A stretch of DNA of 64,000 nt from Erwinia psidii (GTDB taxonomy: Bacteria; Pseudomonadota; Gammaproteobacteria; Enterobacterales; Enterobacteriaceae). This document shows positions 25,410 through 36,749 of the stretch, in pieces. How positions within the stretch are numbered: the first letter of the stretch is position 1; the number at the start of each line of letters is the position of its first letter. Location: positions 62,001 to 126,000 of the forward strand of contig NZ_RHHM01000008.1 of NCBI RefSeq assembly GCF_003846135.1, in the 5' to 3' direction. The notes under the pieces are model-generated. The model was not told the DNA's origin. It made no database searches and saw only the letters and a program-made list of their open reading frames with translations. The translations under genes and the position numbers were made by a program.

Positions 25410-25937
25410 TCATTTCTGAGCGACCCAAATCAATTTAGTCACATCAAATCCGGCCTGACGGGCTTGCGTGAGAAGCGCTTCTCTGGTCCGATCCGCAAGC
25501 TGTGGTGAGCGCGACAGTATCCACAAATAGTTGCGATTTGGACCGCAAACCAGCGCATGCTGGTAGTCTTTATCCAGCGCAATTACATTGTAACCGCCAT
25601 AGAATGGGCCAAAAAAAGAGACTTTAAGTGATGCCCTGCTGGGGGAAGCGGTGAAATAAGCTTTACCGACACTCTCCTGCCAGCGCTGTTTTTTGATGTT
25701 GTAGCCCCGGTTGACCACGTTAAGACCACCATCCTCGCGTTTGCTGTAGGTGGCGGTGACCTGTTCCAGACCCCGCTCAAAGCTGTGATCAAGGCGGGCA
25801 ATTTCATACCAGCTACCAAGATAGAGATCGGCATTGAATCCTTCAATGGGGGTAACCCCCTCAGGCGGGGTAGTAGTACTACAGGCAACGGAAAGCAGTG
25901 CACCTGCACCCGCCGCCAGCATTTTCCACAGAGACAT
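25410..25937 (-). CDS. blc: Outer-membrane lipocalin Blc
   Basis: 175 aa from ATG 25937, giving a lipoprotein signal (AAGAGALLSVACSTT, lipobox V-A-C). E. coli Blc is 177 aa. The lipocalin signature GSWYEIARLDHSFERG is present near residue 40, and SFFGPFYGGYNVIALD and CGPNRNYLWILSR complete the barrel. Blc binds lysophospholipids and fatty acids and is anchored in the outer membrane. A longer open frame exists upstream but would lack the signal. It lies between ecnB and frdD; ampC and sugE, present here in E. coli, are absent. Confidence 0.95.
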   Translation of the reverse strand: MSLWKMLAAGAGALLSVACSTTTPPEGVTPIEGFNADLYLGSWYEIARLDHSFERGLEQVTATYSKREDGGLNVVNRGYNIKKQRWQESVGKAYFTASPSRASLKVSFFGPFYGGYNVIALDKDYQHALVCGPNRNYLWILSRSPQLADRTREALLTQARQAGFDVTKLIWVAQK

Positions 25938-26010
25938 AAGCCATTCCTTTATCGTTGAACAGCCTGAGTATAGGTGTTTTTCCTTCAGGCGGCAGTCTGC
26001 CATCTGATAT

Positions 26011-26364
26011 TTACAGGGTAACCACGCCGATGATGGTGACCACGGTGAGGATTGCTGCCAGGCCGTAAAACAGCCATTTTGCCGCCGGAAGGTGGATCTT
26101 AAGATCGTGCATGGCATGATGCAGGCGATGCATGGCGCACCATATGGGCAGCACAATCGCCAGGAAAATCACCCCGCGGCCTGCCCAGGTCTGGGCAAAA
26201 CCCAGAATACGTTCATAGCTGAGTGACGGTGACCCGACGCCCAGCGGCAGTAGCACGCCCGTCAGCAACAGCAGCACCGGCGATACAATCGCTGCCCACA
26301 TTCCGCCAGCACCAAACAGTCCCCAGAACAGCGGTTCATCGCAACGACCAGCTTTTTTTTTCAT
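26011..26364 (-). CDS. frdD: Fumarate reductase membrane subunit FrdD
   Basis: 117 aa with three hydrophobic spans ([20 protein letters not shown], a second around [19 protein letters not shown], a third [20 protein letters not shown]). With FrdC it anchors the FrdAB catalytic dimer and forms the menaquinol site. The [15 protein letters not shown] block is family-typical. Its start overlaps the frdC end by 4 bases. It is the last gene of frdABCD. Confidence 0.96.
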   Translation of the reverse strand: MKKKAGRCDEPLFWGLFGAGGMWAAIVSPVLLLLTGVLLPLGVGSPSLSYERILGFAQTWAGRGVIFLAIVLPIWCAMHRLHHAMHDLKIHLPAAKWLFYGLAAILTVVTIIGVVTL

Positions 26365-26765
26365 AGTCTCTCCAGCAAAAAAGTGATAGCCAGGACAGCA
26401 ATACTGACGATGATCGTGACCGCCCAGAGAAGTTTTATGACGGGTTCCGGTGATAACTTTTTATCACCGATAACAATCACCGATGCCTTGGGGGCCAGAT
26501 CAAACCAGGTTTTGGTGTGCAGCAGTGCTGCGGCAAGGGAGATGAAGTTCAGCAGCAGCACCACAGGATGCTGTAAAAAGGTGACAAATCCCTGCCAACT
26601 TTCTGCACCGTGTTTGAGAGAAAACAAACCGCTGATTAGCTCAATGCTGAACCACAGCGCCGGGATGGCGGTGCTTTCCCGTAGCATATAAAACCGATAA
26701 AACCCGGACTTCTGCCACCAGTTGGCGGTCATCGGGCGATGATAAGCATTGCGTTTCGTGGTCAT
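26361..26765 (-). CDS. frdC: Fumarate reductase membrane subunit FrdC
   Basis: 134 aa from ATG 26765 (E. coli 131). The start [19 protein letters not shown] and [20 protein letters not shown] are conserved, including the region that lines the quinone site. Three spans follow. It is anchored with FrdD and supports electron transfer from menaquinol to FrdAB. It begins 11 bases after the frdB stop and overlaps frdD by 4, so translation is coupled. Confidence 0.96.
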   Translation of the reverse strand: MTTKRNAYHRPMTANWWQKSGFYRFYMLRESTAIPALWFSIELISGLFSLKHGAESWQGFVTFLQHPVVLLLNFISLAAALLHTKTWFDLAPKASVIVIGDKKLSPEPVIKLLWAVTIIVSIAVLAITFLLERL

Positions 26766-26776
26766 CAAACCGCTCC

Positions 26777-27511
26777 TTACTGGGGTCTGAGAGTGGCAAT
26801 CATAAAGTCCTTCGCGCTTTCCACCTTGCTTTGTTGGATCGCTGCGGCGGGATCGGCATGCTTTGGACAAACTTCTGAGCAGTAACCGACAAAAGTGCAG
26901 GGCCAGACGCCATTGTCGCTGTTCAACAACGGCATACGCTGGCGCTTACCGCGATCGCGGCTGTCCAGGTTATAGCGATGTGCGAGGGTGATGGCGGCAG
27001 GGCCGATAAACTCCGGGTTAAGCCCAAACTGTGGACAGGCCGAATAACACAGCCCACAGTTGATACAGCTGGAGAACTGGTGATATTTCGCCATTTGTGC
27101 GGGCGTCTGCTTGCCCGCACCACGTTCGGCGGCCTGATTGCTGCCGATGATATAAGGCTTAATCGCTTCCAGACTTTCAATAAAGCGGCTCATATCGACA
27201 ATCAGGTCGCGCTCGACCGGGAAATTAGCCAGCGGCTCAACGCGCATCCCCTTCGGGTAATTACGCAAAAATGTTTTGCAGGCCAGCTTTGGCACATTAT
27301 CGACCATCATGCCGCAGGAGCCGCAAATCGCCATCCGGCATGACCAGCGGTAAGAGAGATCGTAAGCCAGGTTATCTTTGATATAGCCCAATGCATCCAA
27401 CAGTGAAGTCTGCTCATCCCACGGAACGTCGAAAAATTCGCTGCGTGGCATGTTGTCCGTTTCCGGGTTGTAGCGCTGGATTTCAATTCTACAGCGAAGT
27501 AGCTCAGACAT
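26777..27511 (-). CDS. frdB: Fumarate reductase iron-sulfur subunit FrdB
   Basis: 244 aa from ATG 27511, exactly the E. coli length; the frame is open further upstream inside frdA. The 2Fe-2S ligands lie in [14 protein letters not shown] and LACKTF, and the 4Fe-4S and 3Fe-4S ligands in [12 protein letters not shown] and [14 protein letters not shown]. It passes electrons from quinol (FrdCD) to the flavin of FrdA. The start overlaps the frdA stop by 8 bases. Confidence 0.98.
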   Translation of the reverse strand: MSELLRCRIEIQRYNPETDNMPRSEFFDVPWDEQTSLLDALGYIKDNLAYDLSYRWSCRMAICGSCGMMVDNVPKLACKTFLRNYPKGMRVEPLANFPVERDLIVDMSRFIESLEAIKPYIIGSNQAAERGAGKQTPAQMAKYHQFSSCINCGLCYSACPQFGLNPEFIGPAAITLAHRYNLDSRDRGKRQRMPLLNSDNGVWPCTFVGYCSEVCPKHADPAAAIQQSKVESAKDFMIATLRPQ

Positions 27512-29288
27512 GCGGCTTGCTCTCCTTACTTTCAGCCTCGGCACCGTAGACACGTTTTGCCGGTGGCAGGCGGGTGATTTTTACTTCGTCCCAGGCGATG
27601 GTGGGTGCCCCCTGTGGATTAAAGAAACTGAGAGAGTGTTTAAGGAAATGGGTGTCATCGCGGCTGGTGCAGCCTTCATCAAGCCGCTGATGTGCCCCAC
27701 GAGACTCTTTGCGCTGAAAGGCCGCATGCGCCATACACTCAGCGACATCCAGACCGTGGCCCAGCTCAATACTGTAGAGCAATTGCGTATTGAAAACGCT
27801 TGAGGTGTCGCTGATGTGAACCCGACTGAAGCGCGCTTTCAGCTCGGCCAGTTTGTTGATGGTGTTTTCCATCAGCTCTGGCGTGCGGTATATCCCACAG
27901 CCTTCTTCCATTGTTTGGCCCATCTCATCACGCAGTGCAGACCAGTTTTCATTGCCCTGTTGATTAACCAGCCCTTTCAGGCGCTGTTCACAGTCTCTGG
28001 CCTGTGCTTCCATGCCTGCGGTAGCCGCTTTTTTACTTTCCAGCGAGCGCAGGGCCGCCATCTCCCCGGCCAGTCGACCAAAGACCACCAGTTCGGCCAG
28101 CGAGTTGGAACCAAGACGATTTGCACCATGCAGGCCGACGGAGGAACACTCTCCCACGGCAAACAGTCCACGAATACGCGTTTCACAGTGGGCGTTGGTT
28201 TCGATACCGCCCATGGTGTAGTGCGCCGTTGGACGGATAGGTATGGGGCTGGTCACCGGATCGACGCCGACATAGGCTTTGCTCAGTTCACAGATAAACG
28301 GCAGGCGTTCCAGCAGTTTTTTTTCTCCCAGATGGCGGAGATCCAGATAAACCACCTCGCCGCGCGGGGTCTGAATGGTGCGCCCCTTCTGCGATTCGTG
28401 CCAGAATGCCTGAGATACTTTGTCCCGTGGTCCCAGCTCCATATATTTGTTTTTTGGCTGACCGAGCGGCGTTTCCGGTCCCAGACCGTAATCCTGCAAA
28501 TAGCGATAGCCATCTTTATTGACCATGATGCCGCCTTCCCCCCGGCAGCCTTCGGTCATCAGAATGCCTGAGCCAGGTAAACCGGTCGGGTGATACTGCA
28601 CAAACTCCATATCGCGTAGTGCCACGCCATGACGTAAAGCTATCCCCATCCCGTCTCCGGTGACAATCCCACCATTGGTGTTGTAGCGGTAAACCCGACC
28701 GGCGCCGCCGGTCGCCAGGATGACGGCGCCGGCGTGGAACTGGACAAGCGTGCCCTCCATCATATTCATCGCCACCAGCCCACGGGCCTCACCTTCTTCC
28801 ACCAGCAAATCGAGGACAAAATGCTCATCAAAACGGGTGATTTGTGGGTATTTCAGCGAGGTCTGAAACAGGGTGTGCAACATATGAAAACCGGTTTTGT
28901 CCGCAGCGAACCAGGTGCGCTCGATCTTCATGCCGCCAAAGCGCCTGACGTTGACACTGCCATCCTCGCGACGGCTCCACGGGCAGCCCCAGATTTCCAG
29001 CTGGGCCATCTCCTGCGGACAGTGTGCGACGAAATAGTCGACCACATCCTGCTCACACAGCCAGTCGCCGCCGGATACCGTGTCCTGGAAGTGCAGGTCG
29101 AAACTGTCATGCTGCTGGCTGACAGCAGCAGAACCACCTTCCGCTGCAACGGTGTGGCTGCGCATCGGATAGACTTTGGAAACCAGCGCAATAGAAAGGG
29201 TTGGATATGCTTCAGCGGCAGCGATAGCCGCGCGGAGCCCGGCCCCGCCAGCGCCGACAATCACCAGATCTGCAGTATACGTTTGCAC
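27504..29288 (-). CDS. frdA: Fumarate reductase flavoprotein subunit FrdA
   Basis: 594 aa (E. coli 602). It reduces fumarate to succinate as the terminal step of anaerobic respiration, on the cytoplasmic face. The dinucleotide fold [16 protein letters not shown] opens the protein, and the covalent FAD histidine lies in [13 protein letters not shown]. Active-site regions include [20 protein letters not shown] and [11 protein letters not shown]. It is the first gene of frdABCD. An FNR-type half-site sits at the right distance from a -10 box upstream. With AspA and DcuA it forms the fumarate respiration set of this window. Confidence 0.98.
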   Translation of the reverse strand: MQTYTADLVIVGAGGAGLRAAIAAAEAYPTLSIALVSKVYPMRSHTVAAEGGSAAVSQQHDSFDLHFQDTVSGGDWLCEQDVVDYFVAHCPQEMAQLEIWGCPWSRREDGSVNVRRFGGMKIERTWFAADKTGFHMLHTLFQTSLKYPQITRFDEHFVLDLLVEEGEARGLVAMNMMEGTLVQFHAGAVILATGGAGRVYRYNTNGGIVTGDGMGIALRHGVALRDMEFVQYHPTGLPGSGILMTEGCRGEGGIMVNKDGYRYLQDYGLGPETPLGQPKNKYMELGPRDKVSQAFWHESQKGRTIQTPRGEVVYLDLRHLGEKKLLERLPFICELSKAYVGVDPVTSPIPIRPTAHYTMGGIETNAHCETRIRGLFAVGECSSVGLHGANRLGSNSLAELVVFGRLAGEMAALRSLESKKAATAGMEAQARDCEQRLKGLVNQQGNENWSALRDEMGQTMEEGCGIYRTPELMENTINKLAELKARFSRVHISDTSSVFNTQLLYSIELGHGLDVAECMAHAAFQRKESRGAHQRLDEGCTSRDDTHFLKHSLSFFNPQGAPTIAWDEVKITRLPPAKRVYGAEAESKESKPHV

Positions 29289-29347
29289 GATGTTCTTCCT
29301 GTCAAAGTAAAGGATGAAGGAAAAGCCTCCCGTTTACCGGGGTAAAC

Positions 29348-29380
29348 AGTATAAAACTGCTCATCATGGGCAAACTTGAT
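29348..29380 (-). promoter_or_regulatory. Putative frd promoter with FNR half-site
   Basis: On the minus strand TATACT (29348-29353) is a good -10. ATCAA (29376-29380), half of the FNR consensus TTGAT-N4-ATCAA, lies 22 bases upstream, which places the full-site centre near -41.5 as in class II FNR promoters. The other half is poorly conserved. E. coli frd is FNR-activated; here this is inferred. Confidence 0.45.
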
Positions 29381-29560
29381 GTGTTCAGGTATTTGGGTAT
29401 GAAATAAACGTTAAAAACGCGATCGCCCTGGCGTTTTTTGCCACAACATCTGCTTGCCCGGAGCAGGATTAATGACGACGCTTAATTTAACCGGACGGAT
29501 TTGTTTGTCAGTGTCAGCTCCGGTAGACTGCTTCACCCTGTTGACTGAGGAGTAAATATC

Positions 29561-30538
29561 ATGAGCGATACGGCCAGTTGGTTGCCGAGCGCGCCCATCG
29601 CCAATTTATTAAAACGGGCGGCAATGATGGCCGAAATACGGCGCTTTTTTGCCGATCGTGGGGTACTGGAAGTGGAGACCCCGGCAATGAGCCAGGCAAC
29701 TGTGACCGATGTTCATCTGTTTCCTTTTCAGACGCGTTTTGTCGGACCTGGGGCCGCTGACGGGCTGGATCTCTATCTGATGACCAGCCCGGAATACCAC
29801 ATGAAGCGTCTGCTGGCGGCGGGCAGTGGGCCAATCTTTCAGCTGTGCCGCAGCTTTCGTAATGAGGAAGCGGGACGTCATCATAATCCAGAATTTACTA
29901 TGCTGGAGTGGTATCGCCCGCATTATGATATGTACCGCCTGATGAATGAAGTGGACGATCTTTTGCAGCAGGTGCTGGAATGCGCGCCGGCCGAAACCCT
30001 CTCATACCAGCAGGCGTTTATCCGTCATCTTGAAGTCGATCCGCTTTCCGCCGACAAAGCCCAGTTGCGCGAGGTGGCGGAAAAACTGGGTGTGGGCGAT
30101 CTGGCGAATCGTGAGGAAGACCGGGATACGCTGTTGCAGCTGCTGTTTGTGACAGGTGTTGAACCGCTCATCGGTAAAGAAAAGCCTGCCTTTGTGTATC
30201 ATTTCCCCGCCAGCCAGGCGGCACTGGCAGAGATTAGCACGGAAGATCACCGCGTGGCCGAGCGTTTTGAGGTTTATTTTAAAGGCATGGAGCTGGCAAA
30301 TGGTTTTCGTGAGCTGACTGACAGCCGCGAACAACGTCAGCGATTTGAACAGGATAACCGCAAACGTGCCGCCCGTGGTTTGCCACAGCAGCCGATTGAT
30401 ACCTACCTTCTTGACGCCCTGACACACGGTATGCCGGCGTGTTCCGGCGTGGCGCTGGGGGTGGATCGTATCGTGATGCTGGCGTTAAATGCTGCCCATC
30501 TCAGTGAGGTTATTGCTTTCTCTGTCGAGCGCTGCTAA
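29561..30538 (+). CDS. epmA: EF-P--(R)-beta-lysine ligase EpmA
   Basis: 325 aa, same length as E. coli EpmA (PoxA/GenX). It is a class II lysyl-tRNA synthetase paralogue without the tRNA anticodon-binding domain, and attaches (R)-beta-lysine to Lys34 of EF-P. Motif 1 is near [19 protein letters not shown], motif 2 is [20 protein letters not shown], and motif 3 is [19 protein letters not shown]. It is divergent from frdA. A terminator follows. Together with epmB and efp it gives a complete lysylation route apart from EpmC, which is not in this window. Confidence 0.97.
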   Translation: MSDTASWLPSAPIANLLKRAAMMAEIRRFFADRGVLEVETPAMSQATVTDVHLFPFQTRFVGPGAADGLDLYLMTSPEYHMKRLLAAGSGPIFQLCRSFRNEEAGRHHNPEFTMLEWYRPHYDMYRLMNEVDDLLQQVLECAPAETLSYQQAFIRHLEVDPLSADKAQLREVAEKLGVGDLANREEDRDTLLQLLFVTGVEPLIGKEKPAFVYHFPASQAALAEISTEDHRVAERFEVYFKGMELANGFRELTDSREQRQRFEQDNRKRAARGLPQQPIDTYLLDALTHGMPACSGVALGVDRIVMLALNAAHLSEVIAFSVERC

Positions 30539-30548
30539 CCGGCCCCTG

Positions 30549-30575
30549 CTCAGGGGCTGTGTTCCCCTGAGTTTT
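30549..30575 (+). terminator. epmA terminator
   Basis: CTCAGGGG (30549-30556) pairs with CCCCTGAG (30564-30571), followed by TTTT. It lies between convergent epmA and mscM. Confidence 0.8.
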
Positions 30576-30580
30576 AACGC

Positions 30581-33500
30581 TTATAACCCGCCCGATTTAT
30601 AGTTTCTTGCCGCTGCTGTTCCGGTGGAGGCGGCAACCTTACGTCCGATGGTTTCCATCCTCACCTGGAACGGTGGGAACGGCATCTCCAGACCGTGTTC
30701 CTGATAGCCTTGCAGGATCAGCTGATGCAGATCGTGACGCAGAGGCATACGGTGGCCCATTTCTGCGGCATGGATACGCAGTTCAAACAGCTGAATACCC
30801 TGCTGTAAATCCACCAGCCAGGCTTCGGGGGGCGGTACATCCAGCACAAACTGGCAGCGCTCTGCGGCAGTCAGTAATACGTTGGTTACTTCTTCGCTGT
30901 TGGCTTCCGCCGCCGCCGGAATAGTCAGTACCACGCGTGTTACCGAGTCTGAAAGGGACCAGTTAACAAATTGCTCGGTAATAAAGGCCCTGTTCGGCAC
31001 AATGATTTCTTTACGATCCCAGTCGGTGATGGTGGTGGCGCGGGTGTTAATGCGTGTGATGCTGCCGGTCAAATCGCGGATGGTCACGGTATCGCCAATA
31101 CGGATGGGTTTTTCAAACAGAATAATCAGGCCGGAAATAAAGTTGGCAAAAATTTCCTGTAAACCAAACCCCAGTCCCACACCCAACGCGGCCACCAGCC
31201 ATTGCAGTTTCGACCAGTCGATACCTATCATCGAAAAGCCCATCAGACCACCGAACAGGATCAGCAGATATTTGGTCACGGTGGTAATCGCGTAGCCAGT
31301 ACCTGGTCCCAGGTCAAGGTGCTGTAGCAGCGCCAGCTCAAGCAGGGCGGGCATATTTCTCACCAGCTGGGTGGTGATAATCAGCACCAGAATAGCAATC
31401 AGCACGGAACCCAGGGTAATAGGTTGCAAGCTTTCCACTCCCTGCACGGTGGTGCTAACGTCCCACAGAGTGATGTTCTCAAGAAAGCCAAAGGCGGAGT
31501 GAATTTCTGACCACAGGACAATCACGGAAACCAGCGCGATCAGCGTCAATATGGAACGCACCAGGCGCAGCGACTGAGCGCTGATGGTGTCCAGATCAAT
31601 CACTGGCTCATCCATCTCCGGTATTTCAGAGTTGTGCTGTATGGCCGGGGCATCTTCTTCGCCTTTCGCACGCTGTGCAAGAATGTCTGCCCGGCGCGCC
31701 CGCGCCCGATCAAAAGCAATGCGCCGCCGTTGGATAAGCATCCAGCGGCGGATAATATGATAAATCACCAGTAGCAGAAACCAGATGGCCACCGAGGTTT
31801 CCAGCCGGGCGAGTAAAGCCTGTGAGGTCGCGAGGAAGCCGGTGCAGGAGGCCAGCGCGGCAATCAGCGGGATACCGATCAGCAGGTTCCAGAGAATATG
31901 ACTGATAACGTTCTGACCGTTGCCTTCTTTATCAAGATAGAGCGGGATCCCGGCGCGTTTCAGGCTGACGGTCACCAGGCTCAGGGCGCTGCAAATCAGA
32001 ATGAAACAGAGTCGCCCCAGCGTGGCGGAGAACTGGCGATCCTCAAGATTATCAAAGCTAATCAGCAACATAATCAGTGGTACCACAAAGCCGACGCACA
32101 GACTGTAAAAACGCATTGCTTTGGCAACCCGGTTTTGCTGCCAGCGGAAATGCACAATGAACAGTCCTTTCTGGCGGGCGAAACCGGCGCTGATCATAAA
32201 TGCCCACAGCAGTGGCACCGTCGCCGTCACCCCATCACCAATCGCCACCGCAATCGGGTATGGCCAGGCGTGTTGCAGGCCATAGCCTAATGCCATCCAT
32301 AATACGGGCAGCGGTAGCGCAACCAAAATCGACCAGAATACGGTGCGAAGTGTTAAGGCGAACTTATCCTGTGTGACTTTGCCGACTTTACTGGCGGACC
32401 GGTTCAGGAAATCACGGTAGTGGCGACGCGAGCTCAGGCTGAGGCCGATCAGCAACAGTGCCCCAATGATAGGCAGTAGAGTTTCCTGGCTGGTGGACAT
32501 CATAACCAGCGCACCGCCAAGCTGACCAAGGGTGTCCAGTGACAACAGCGTTTTCAGGTCGCGCATCAGGTCCAGTGGAAAGCTGAAGTTCAGAGGACTG
32601 ACATCGGCTGTCCAGAACAGGTAGCGGTGAGTCGCTTCCCGGACTTCTTTGAGTGCTTCCACCAACTGACTATTAGCGACCTTCAGCCTGGTGACTTCGA
32701 GGATCAGATTATCACTGCCGGAAAGCAGAGAGCCTATCAGCTCGCGCTGGGTTTTGAGCTGAGCATCGAGGATTTTGCGCTGTTCAGCGGTCAGCGGGCT
32801 GCCATCATCCTGCTTCACCTGCAACAGCTGTTTCTGGCGCTCCAGCAAGTCGTCATAATGCAGCCGTTGCACCCGGAGCTGGCCCATCTCAATATCGAGC
32901 TGTTGTGACCTGGGCATCTCTGGCAGCCGGGCAACCTGCGATCGTAATGCTTCGCCCAGCACGTTCGACACGCCAAGCCACTGTGACTGTTCACGTAGGG
33001 TGTCGAGCGCCTGGCGGACCTGAATAATCTGGCCCACGGCAGTACGCTGCTGCGAAATCACCAGGCTCATCTGTTGGGCTTGCTGGTTAAGTGCTTCGGA
33101 CAACTCGCGGTTAAGACGAAACTGCCTGCTGATATTTTCGGGGAGATCGCCACTGTTTTCAGCCAGCTGCTCTGTTTTCTCCAGCGCCTGCTCCGCTTCC
33201 TGTTGACGCTGAGCGTTGAGCTGGTTGCGCAATACCTGCAACCCACTGTCGAGCCGGGCGGCTTTTCGCTGGTGGTAATCACTGCGCATACGCGCCAGTT
33301 CCTGGCGGTTACTGGCTGACAGCTGGGCAAGCTCCAGCTCATCGACCCGCGCTTTTTGGGCGGCAGATTCTGCCTGGCGCGCGACAAGCTGTGCCTGAGC
33401 CAGTGGCGTAGTGGTCGCCGGCTGCCCCTGGAGTCGGCGCTCAATGTCGTTCAGTGCACGTCTGGCTTCCGTCTGCTGTTGAGGCAACTGTGCCAGTGAG

Positions 33501-33916
33501 TCGCTAATGTCCCTGGTGTGCTCCTGTTCCTGCTGTGCCAGACGGCCTTCTTCAAGCAACTGGCTGCTGACCTGAAGGATCGCCTGATCCAGTTCCGCGG
33601 CGGTCATCGTGCCGCGCACTTTTTCAGGTTCATCATTCAGTGCGCTAATCTGTTGACGAAGTTCACGGGAAAGTTTCGGGAAGTTGTCGATTATCTGCTG
33701 ATAATCACTGGCGTTGATCTGCGATTTTTGCCGTTCATCCAGCCAGTTAAGTGCTGACTGTAAACTTTCAACAATTTCAGCCTGATCCGGCGTATCTTTC
33801 GCGGACCGGGTTTCCTCAAGCGTTTGTCTTATCTGTGCGGCGGTGGGTATACCGGCGGCGCAGACGGATTGAGCTAATGTCCAGCCCAACAAAATCACCA
33901 GAATCAGGCGTAGCAT
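30581..33916 (-). CDS. mscM: Miniconductance mechanosensitive channel MscM
   Basis: 1111 aa from ATG 33916 (E. coli YjeP/MscM 1107). It is a large MscS-family channel that releases solutes on osmotic downshock. A signal peptide (LRLILVILLGWTLAQSVCAA) precedes a periplasmic coiled-coil domain of about 450 residues rich in Gln and Arg. About eleven membrane spans follow, then the MscS pore and beta domain (LGVGLGFGLQEIFANFISGL, FEKPIRIGDTVTI, NRAFITEQFVNWS). The start lies 10 bases after psd, so the two are co-transcribed, as in E. coli. Confidence 0.96.
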   Translation of the reverse strand: MLRLILVILLGWTLAQSVCAAGIPTAAQIRQTLEETRSAKDTPDQAEIVESLQSALNWLDERQKSQINASDYQQIIDNFPKLSRELRQQISALNDEPEKVRGTMTAAELDQAILQVSSQLLEEGRLAQQEQEHTRDISDSLAQLPQQQTEARRALNDIERRLQGQPATTTPLAQAQLVARQAESAAQKARVDELELAQLSASNRQELARMRSDYHQRKAARLDSGLQVLRNQLNAQRQQEAEQALEKTEQLAENSGDLPENISRQFRLNRELSEALNQQAQQMSLVISQQRTAVGQIIQVRQALDTLREQSQWLGVSNVLGEALRSQVARLPEMPRSQQLDIEMGQLRVQRLHYDDLLERQKQLLQVKQDDGSPLTAEQRKILDAQLKTQRELIGSLLSGSDNLILEVTRLKVANSQLVEALKEVREATHRYLFWTADVSPLNFSFPLDLMRDLKTLLSLDTLGQLGGALVMMSTSQETLLPIIGALLLIGLSLSSRRHYRDFLNRSASKVGKVTQDKFALTLRTVFWSILVALPLPVLWMALGYGLQHAWPYPIAVAIGDGVTATVPLLWAFMISAGFARQKGLFIVHFRWQQNRVAKAMRFYSLCVGFVVPLIMLLISFDNLEDRQFSATLGRLCFILICSALSLVTVSLKRAGIPLYLDKEGNGQNVISHILWNLLIGIPLIAALASCTGFLATSQALLARLETSVAIWFLLLVIYHIIRRWMLIQRRRIAFDRARARRADILAQRAKGEEDAPAIQHNSEIPEMDEPVIDLDTISAQSLRLVRSILTLIALVSVIVLWSEIHSAFGFLENITLWDVSTTVQGVESLQPITLGSVLIAILVLIITTQLVRNMPALLELALLQHLDLGPGTGYAITTVTKYLLILFGGLMGFSMIGIDWSKLQWLVAALGVGLGFGLQEIFANFISGLIILFEKPIRIGDTVTIRDLTGSITRINTRATTITDWDRKEIIVPNRAFITEQFVNWSLSDSVTRVVLTIPAAAEANSEEVTNVLLTAAERCQFVLDVPPPEAWLVDLQQGIQLFELRIHAAEMGHRMPLRHDLHQLILQGYQEHGLEMPFPPFQVRMETIGRKVAASTGTAAARNYKSGGL

Positions 33917-33926
33917 GGCGGATCGG

Positions 33927-34826
33927 CTAGTGCTGCTGCAGGACGTTTTCTTCCTGCTCTGTAGGCAATGCGCTGGCCAGTATCCGGCCATAGCGGGTTT
34001 TACTCTCTGCGGCCAGATCCCCGACCAGTTTTATTTTGCCAGGCGCGAACAGATTGACAACCGTAGAACCCAGTTTAAAGCGTCCCATCTCCTGGCCTTT
34101 CAGCAGCACCACCGCGCCTTCTTCATCGGCGGCGGGCCAGCTCCAGCGCTTAATTATCCCTTCGCGGGGTGGGGTAACAGTTCCGGCCCAGACGGTTTCA
34201 ATGCTTCCTACAATAGTGGCACCGACCAGAATTTGCGCCATCGGACCAAATTCAGTATCGAACAGGCAAATAACGCGTTCGTTTCGGGCAAACAGATTGG
34301 GAATATTTTGCGCGGTGAGTGGGTTGACTGAATAAAGGTCGCCCGGAACGTAGATCATTTCGCGCAGGATGCCATTAACCGGCATGTGTACGCGGTGGTA
34401 ATCGCGCGGCGCAAGGTAGGTGGTAACAAATTCACCGTCGCGGAACAGACTGGCAATGGTGGTATTACCTGCCAGCAGTGCTTCCAGTGAGTAAGTGTGT
34501 CCTTTTGCCTGGAAAATCTGGTCGCCTGCAATGTGGCCTAACTGGCTGATTGCGCCATCTGCTGGCTGGACCAACGCATTGGGATCGGTTTCAACCGGCC
34601 TTGCGTCATCACGTAACGGACGAACAAAGAAGTCATTAAACGTGCGATAGCTGGCGGTATCCGGCTTTTGTGCCTCACTCATGTCAACGTTGTACCACCA
34701 GACAAAAAGATCGATGACGGCTTTGGTCAACCAGCCGCCGCGTTTGCCTGCGCCCCATCCGGCCAGCTCGGTAAGGCCTTTTTTGGGTAGAACAGAATTC
34801 AGTCCGAGTTTCAGACGATCCAACAC
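33927..34826 (-). CDS. psd: Phosphatidylserine decarboxylase proenzyme
   Basis: 299 aa (E. coli 322; the C-terminal tail is shorter). This inner-membrane enzyme makes phosphatidylethanolamine. The self-cleavage site LGST, which yields the pyruvoyl cofactor from Ser, is present in [11 protein letters not shown] near residue 253. Conserved blocks are [32 protein letters not shown] and [16 protein letters not shown]. It is upstream of mscM in one operon. Confidence 0.97.
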   Translation of the reverse strand: MLDRLKLGLNSVLPKKGLTELAGWGAGKRGGWLTKAVIDLFVWWYNVDMSEAQKPDTASYRTFNDFFVRPLRDDARPVETDPNALVQPADGAISQLGHIAGDQIFQAKGHTYSLEALLAGNTTIASLFRDGEFVTTYLAPRDYHRVHMPVNGILREMIYVPGDLYSVNPLTAQNIPNLFARNERVICLFDTEFGPMAQILVGATIVGSIETVWAGTVTPPREGIIKRWSWPAADEEGAVVLLKGQEMGRFKLGSTVVNLFAPGKIKLVGDLAAESKTRYGRILASALPTEQEENVLQQH

Positions 34827-34931
34827 GATAGCCTCCTGGCTTGATCAGCATGCAATTAAGGTTGCGGATTGTAACAGTGAGCGGGCATTCAGGCTATGAT
34901 TGCCTTGCTGCTACAACGGACAAAACCATGT

Positions 34932-35993
34932 CTAATCATTGCTTTCGGAAAAACTGCGGCGTGTTTTTAGCTGCATTTCTGACATGCTTTCCAGAATGCG
35001 GTGATAATTATAAAAACGCGATTCGTCAATATCGCCACGTTCTACGGCTTCACGGATAGCACAGCCTGGGTCGGTATCGTGTTTGCAGTCGCGAAATTTG
35101 CAATGACCTGAAAATTTACGGAATTCGATAAAGCCATGGGTAATCTGTTCCGGCTCCAGGTGCCACAAGCCAAATTCACGCACGCCGGGAGAGTCAATAA
35201 CATCGCCGCCATGTGGAAAATGGTACAGGCGCGAGGCGGTTGTCGTGTGCTGCCCCAGTCCCGACACATCCGACACTTCATTGGTGAGGATCTCATTGCC
35301 TCCAGGTTCAAGCCCCAAAAGGGCATTGAGCAGGCTGGATTTACCTACGCCGGACTGACCGGCGAAAATGCTGATGTGCCTGGTCAGGGCTTCCTCCAAC
35401 GCGTGCAGGCCGTTTTTTTGACGGCTGGAAACCAGCAGTACGCGGTAGCCAATCTCCCGGTAGATTTCCATCTGCTCATCAACAAACCGACGGCTTTGTG
35501 CATCCAGCAGGTCAATTTTATTCAGCACCAGTAATGGTTCAATGCCCAGCGTCTCGCTTGCCACCAGATAACGGTCAATGATGTTGAGTGACAGCTCTGG
35601 CAGGATCGCGGAAACAATAACAATTTGATCAATATTCGCTGCTATTGGCTTCACGCCATCGTAAAAATCGGGTCGGGTGAGGACAGAGTGACGTTCATGA
35701 ACCGCTTCTACTATACCTTTTACCGACGCGCCTTCCTGTAAGCCAGCGCGCCAGCGCACACGATCGCCAGTGACCAGTGAACGAATGGTGCGGCGGATAT
35801 TGCAACGATGATTTACGCCATCTGCATCTTCCACATCGGCATGCATACCAAAGCGGCTGATGACGATGCCATCCTGTGCATCACCAAACAGGCTGTCATC
35901 GGGTTCAGGCTTATCGCTGCGTTGTTTCAGACGACGATCGTGATTGGCACTGACACGACGTTGCTGGCCTTTGGACAGTTTGTTTTTGCTCAC
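34932..35993 (-). CDS. rsgA: Small ribosomal subunit biogenesis GTPase RsgA
   Basis: 353 aa. It checks late 30S maturation. Its circularly permuted GTPase has G4 (VLNKIDLL) before G1 ([17 protein letters not shown]) and G3 ([10 protein letters not shown]). An N-terminal OB fold ([16 protein letters not shown]) and a C-terminal zinc finger ([16 protein letters not shown]) are complete. The very N-terminus is basic ([20 protein letters not shown]) for rRNA contact. It is divergent from orn as in E. coli. Confidence 0.97.
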   Translation of the reverse strand: MSKNKLSKGQQRRVSANHDRRLKQRSDKPEPDDSLFGDAQDGIVISRFGMHADVEDADGVNHRCNIRRTIRSLVTGDRVRWRAGLQEGASVKGIVEAVHERHSVLTRPDFYDGVKPIAANIDQIVIVSAILPELSLNIIDRYLVASETLGIEPLLVLNKIDLLDAQSRRFVDEQMEIYREIGYRVLLVSSRQKNGLHALEEALTRHISIFAGQSGVGKSSLLNALLGLEPGGNEILTNEVSDVSGLGQHTTTASRLYHFPHGGDVIDSPGVREFGLWHLEPEQITHGFIEFRKFSGHCKFRDCKHDTDPGCAIREAVERGDIDESRFYNYHRILESMSEMQLKTRRSFSESND

Positions 35994-36089
35994 TCTTCCT
36001 CACACGGCTTGGTAGTTTCACCCTGACAGGGCAAAAGGTTTATGATACACGCTAATGTTTGATGATATAAGCCACGGCGAGAAACCCTT

Positions 36090-36635
36090 ATGAGTGCAAA
36101 CGCGAGCAATTTGATTTGGATTGACCTGGAAATGACCGGGCTGGACCCTGAACGTGATCGCATTATTGAGATCGCCACGCTGGTGACCGATGCTGAGCTG
36201 AATATTCTGGCGGAAGGACCGGTTTTTGCTGTTCATCAGCCTGATGCGCAAATGGCATTAATGGATGACTGGAATGTGAAAACGCATACTAACAGCGGCC
36301 TGGTGGCGCGGGTTAAGGGTAGTCAGCATGATGAGCGAGCTGCGGAACGGGAGACTATTGCCTTTCTGAAGCAGTGGGTGCCCGCTAATACTTCGCCAAT
36401 CTGTGGTAACAGTATCGGGCAGGACCGCCGTTTCCTGTTTAAATACATGCCGGAACTGGAAGCATATTTTCATTATCGCTATCTGGATGTCAGTACGCTG
36501 AAAGAGCTGGCGCGTCGCTGGAAGCCAGAGATACTGGCTGGTTTCAAAAAACAGGGTTCGCATCAGGCAATGGATGATATTCGTGAGTCCGTAGCAGAAC
36601 TGGCGTACTACCGCGAACATTTTATTCAGTTGTAA
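36090..36635 (+). CDS. orn: Oligoribonuclease
   Basis: 181 aa. This DEDDh 3'-5' exonuclease degrades di- to pentanucleotides and pGpG. Acidic catalytic residues lie in [48 protein letters not shown] and [20 protein letters not shown] (His and Asp of motif III). The sequence is nearly the E. coli one. tRNA-Gly follows 183 bases downstream, with its own promoter. Confidence 0.98.
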   Translation: MSANASNLIWIDLEMTGLDPERDRIIEIATLVTDAELNILAEGPVFAVHQPDAQMALMDDWNVKTHTNSGLVARVKGSQHDERAAERETIAFLKQWVPANTSPICGNSIGQDRRFLFKYMPELEAYFHYRYLDVSTLKELARRWKPEILAGFKKQGSHQAMDDIRESVAELAYYREHFIQL

Positions 36636-36749
36636 TCGCTGACAATGAGATGTTTTGTCTGATTTTACCGCAGGGTGCTGGAAATGACAGCGCTCTGCTT
36701 ATTTAATCAGCAATCAGTATAAAAGCAGGGAAAAAATTTACCTGCGGTC

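Noticed and set aside
27816-28571. Long plus-strand frames opposite frdA and mscM
   Set aside because: They are antisense shadows of well-conserved genes, lacking ribosome sites and any recognisable domain.
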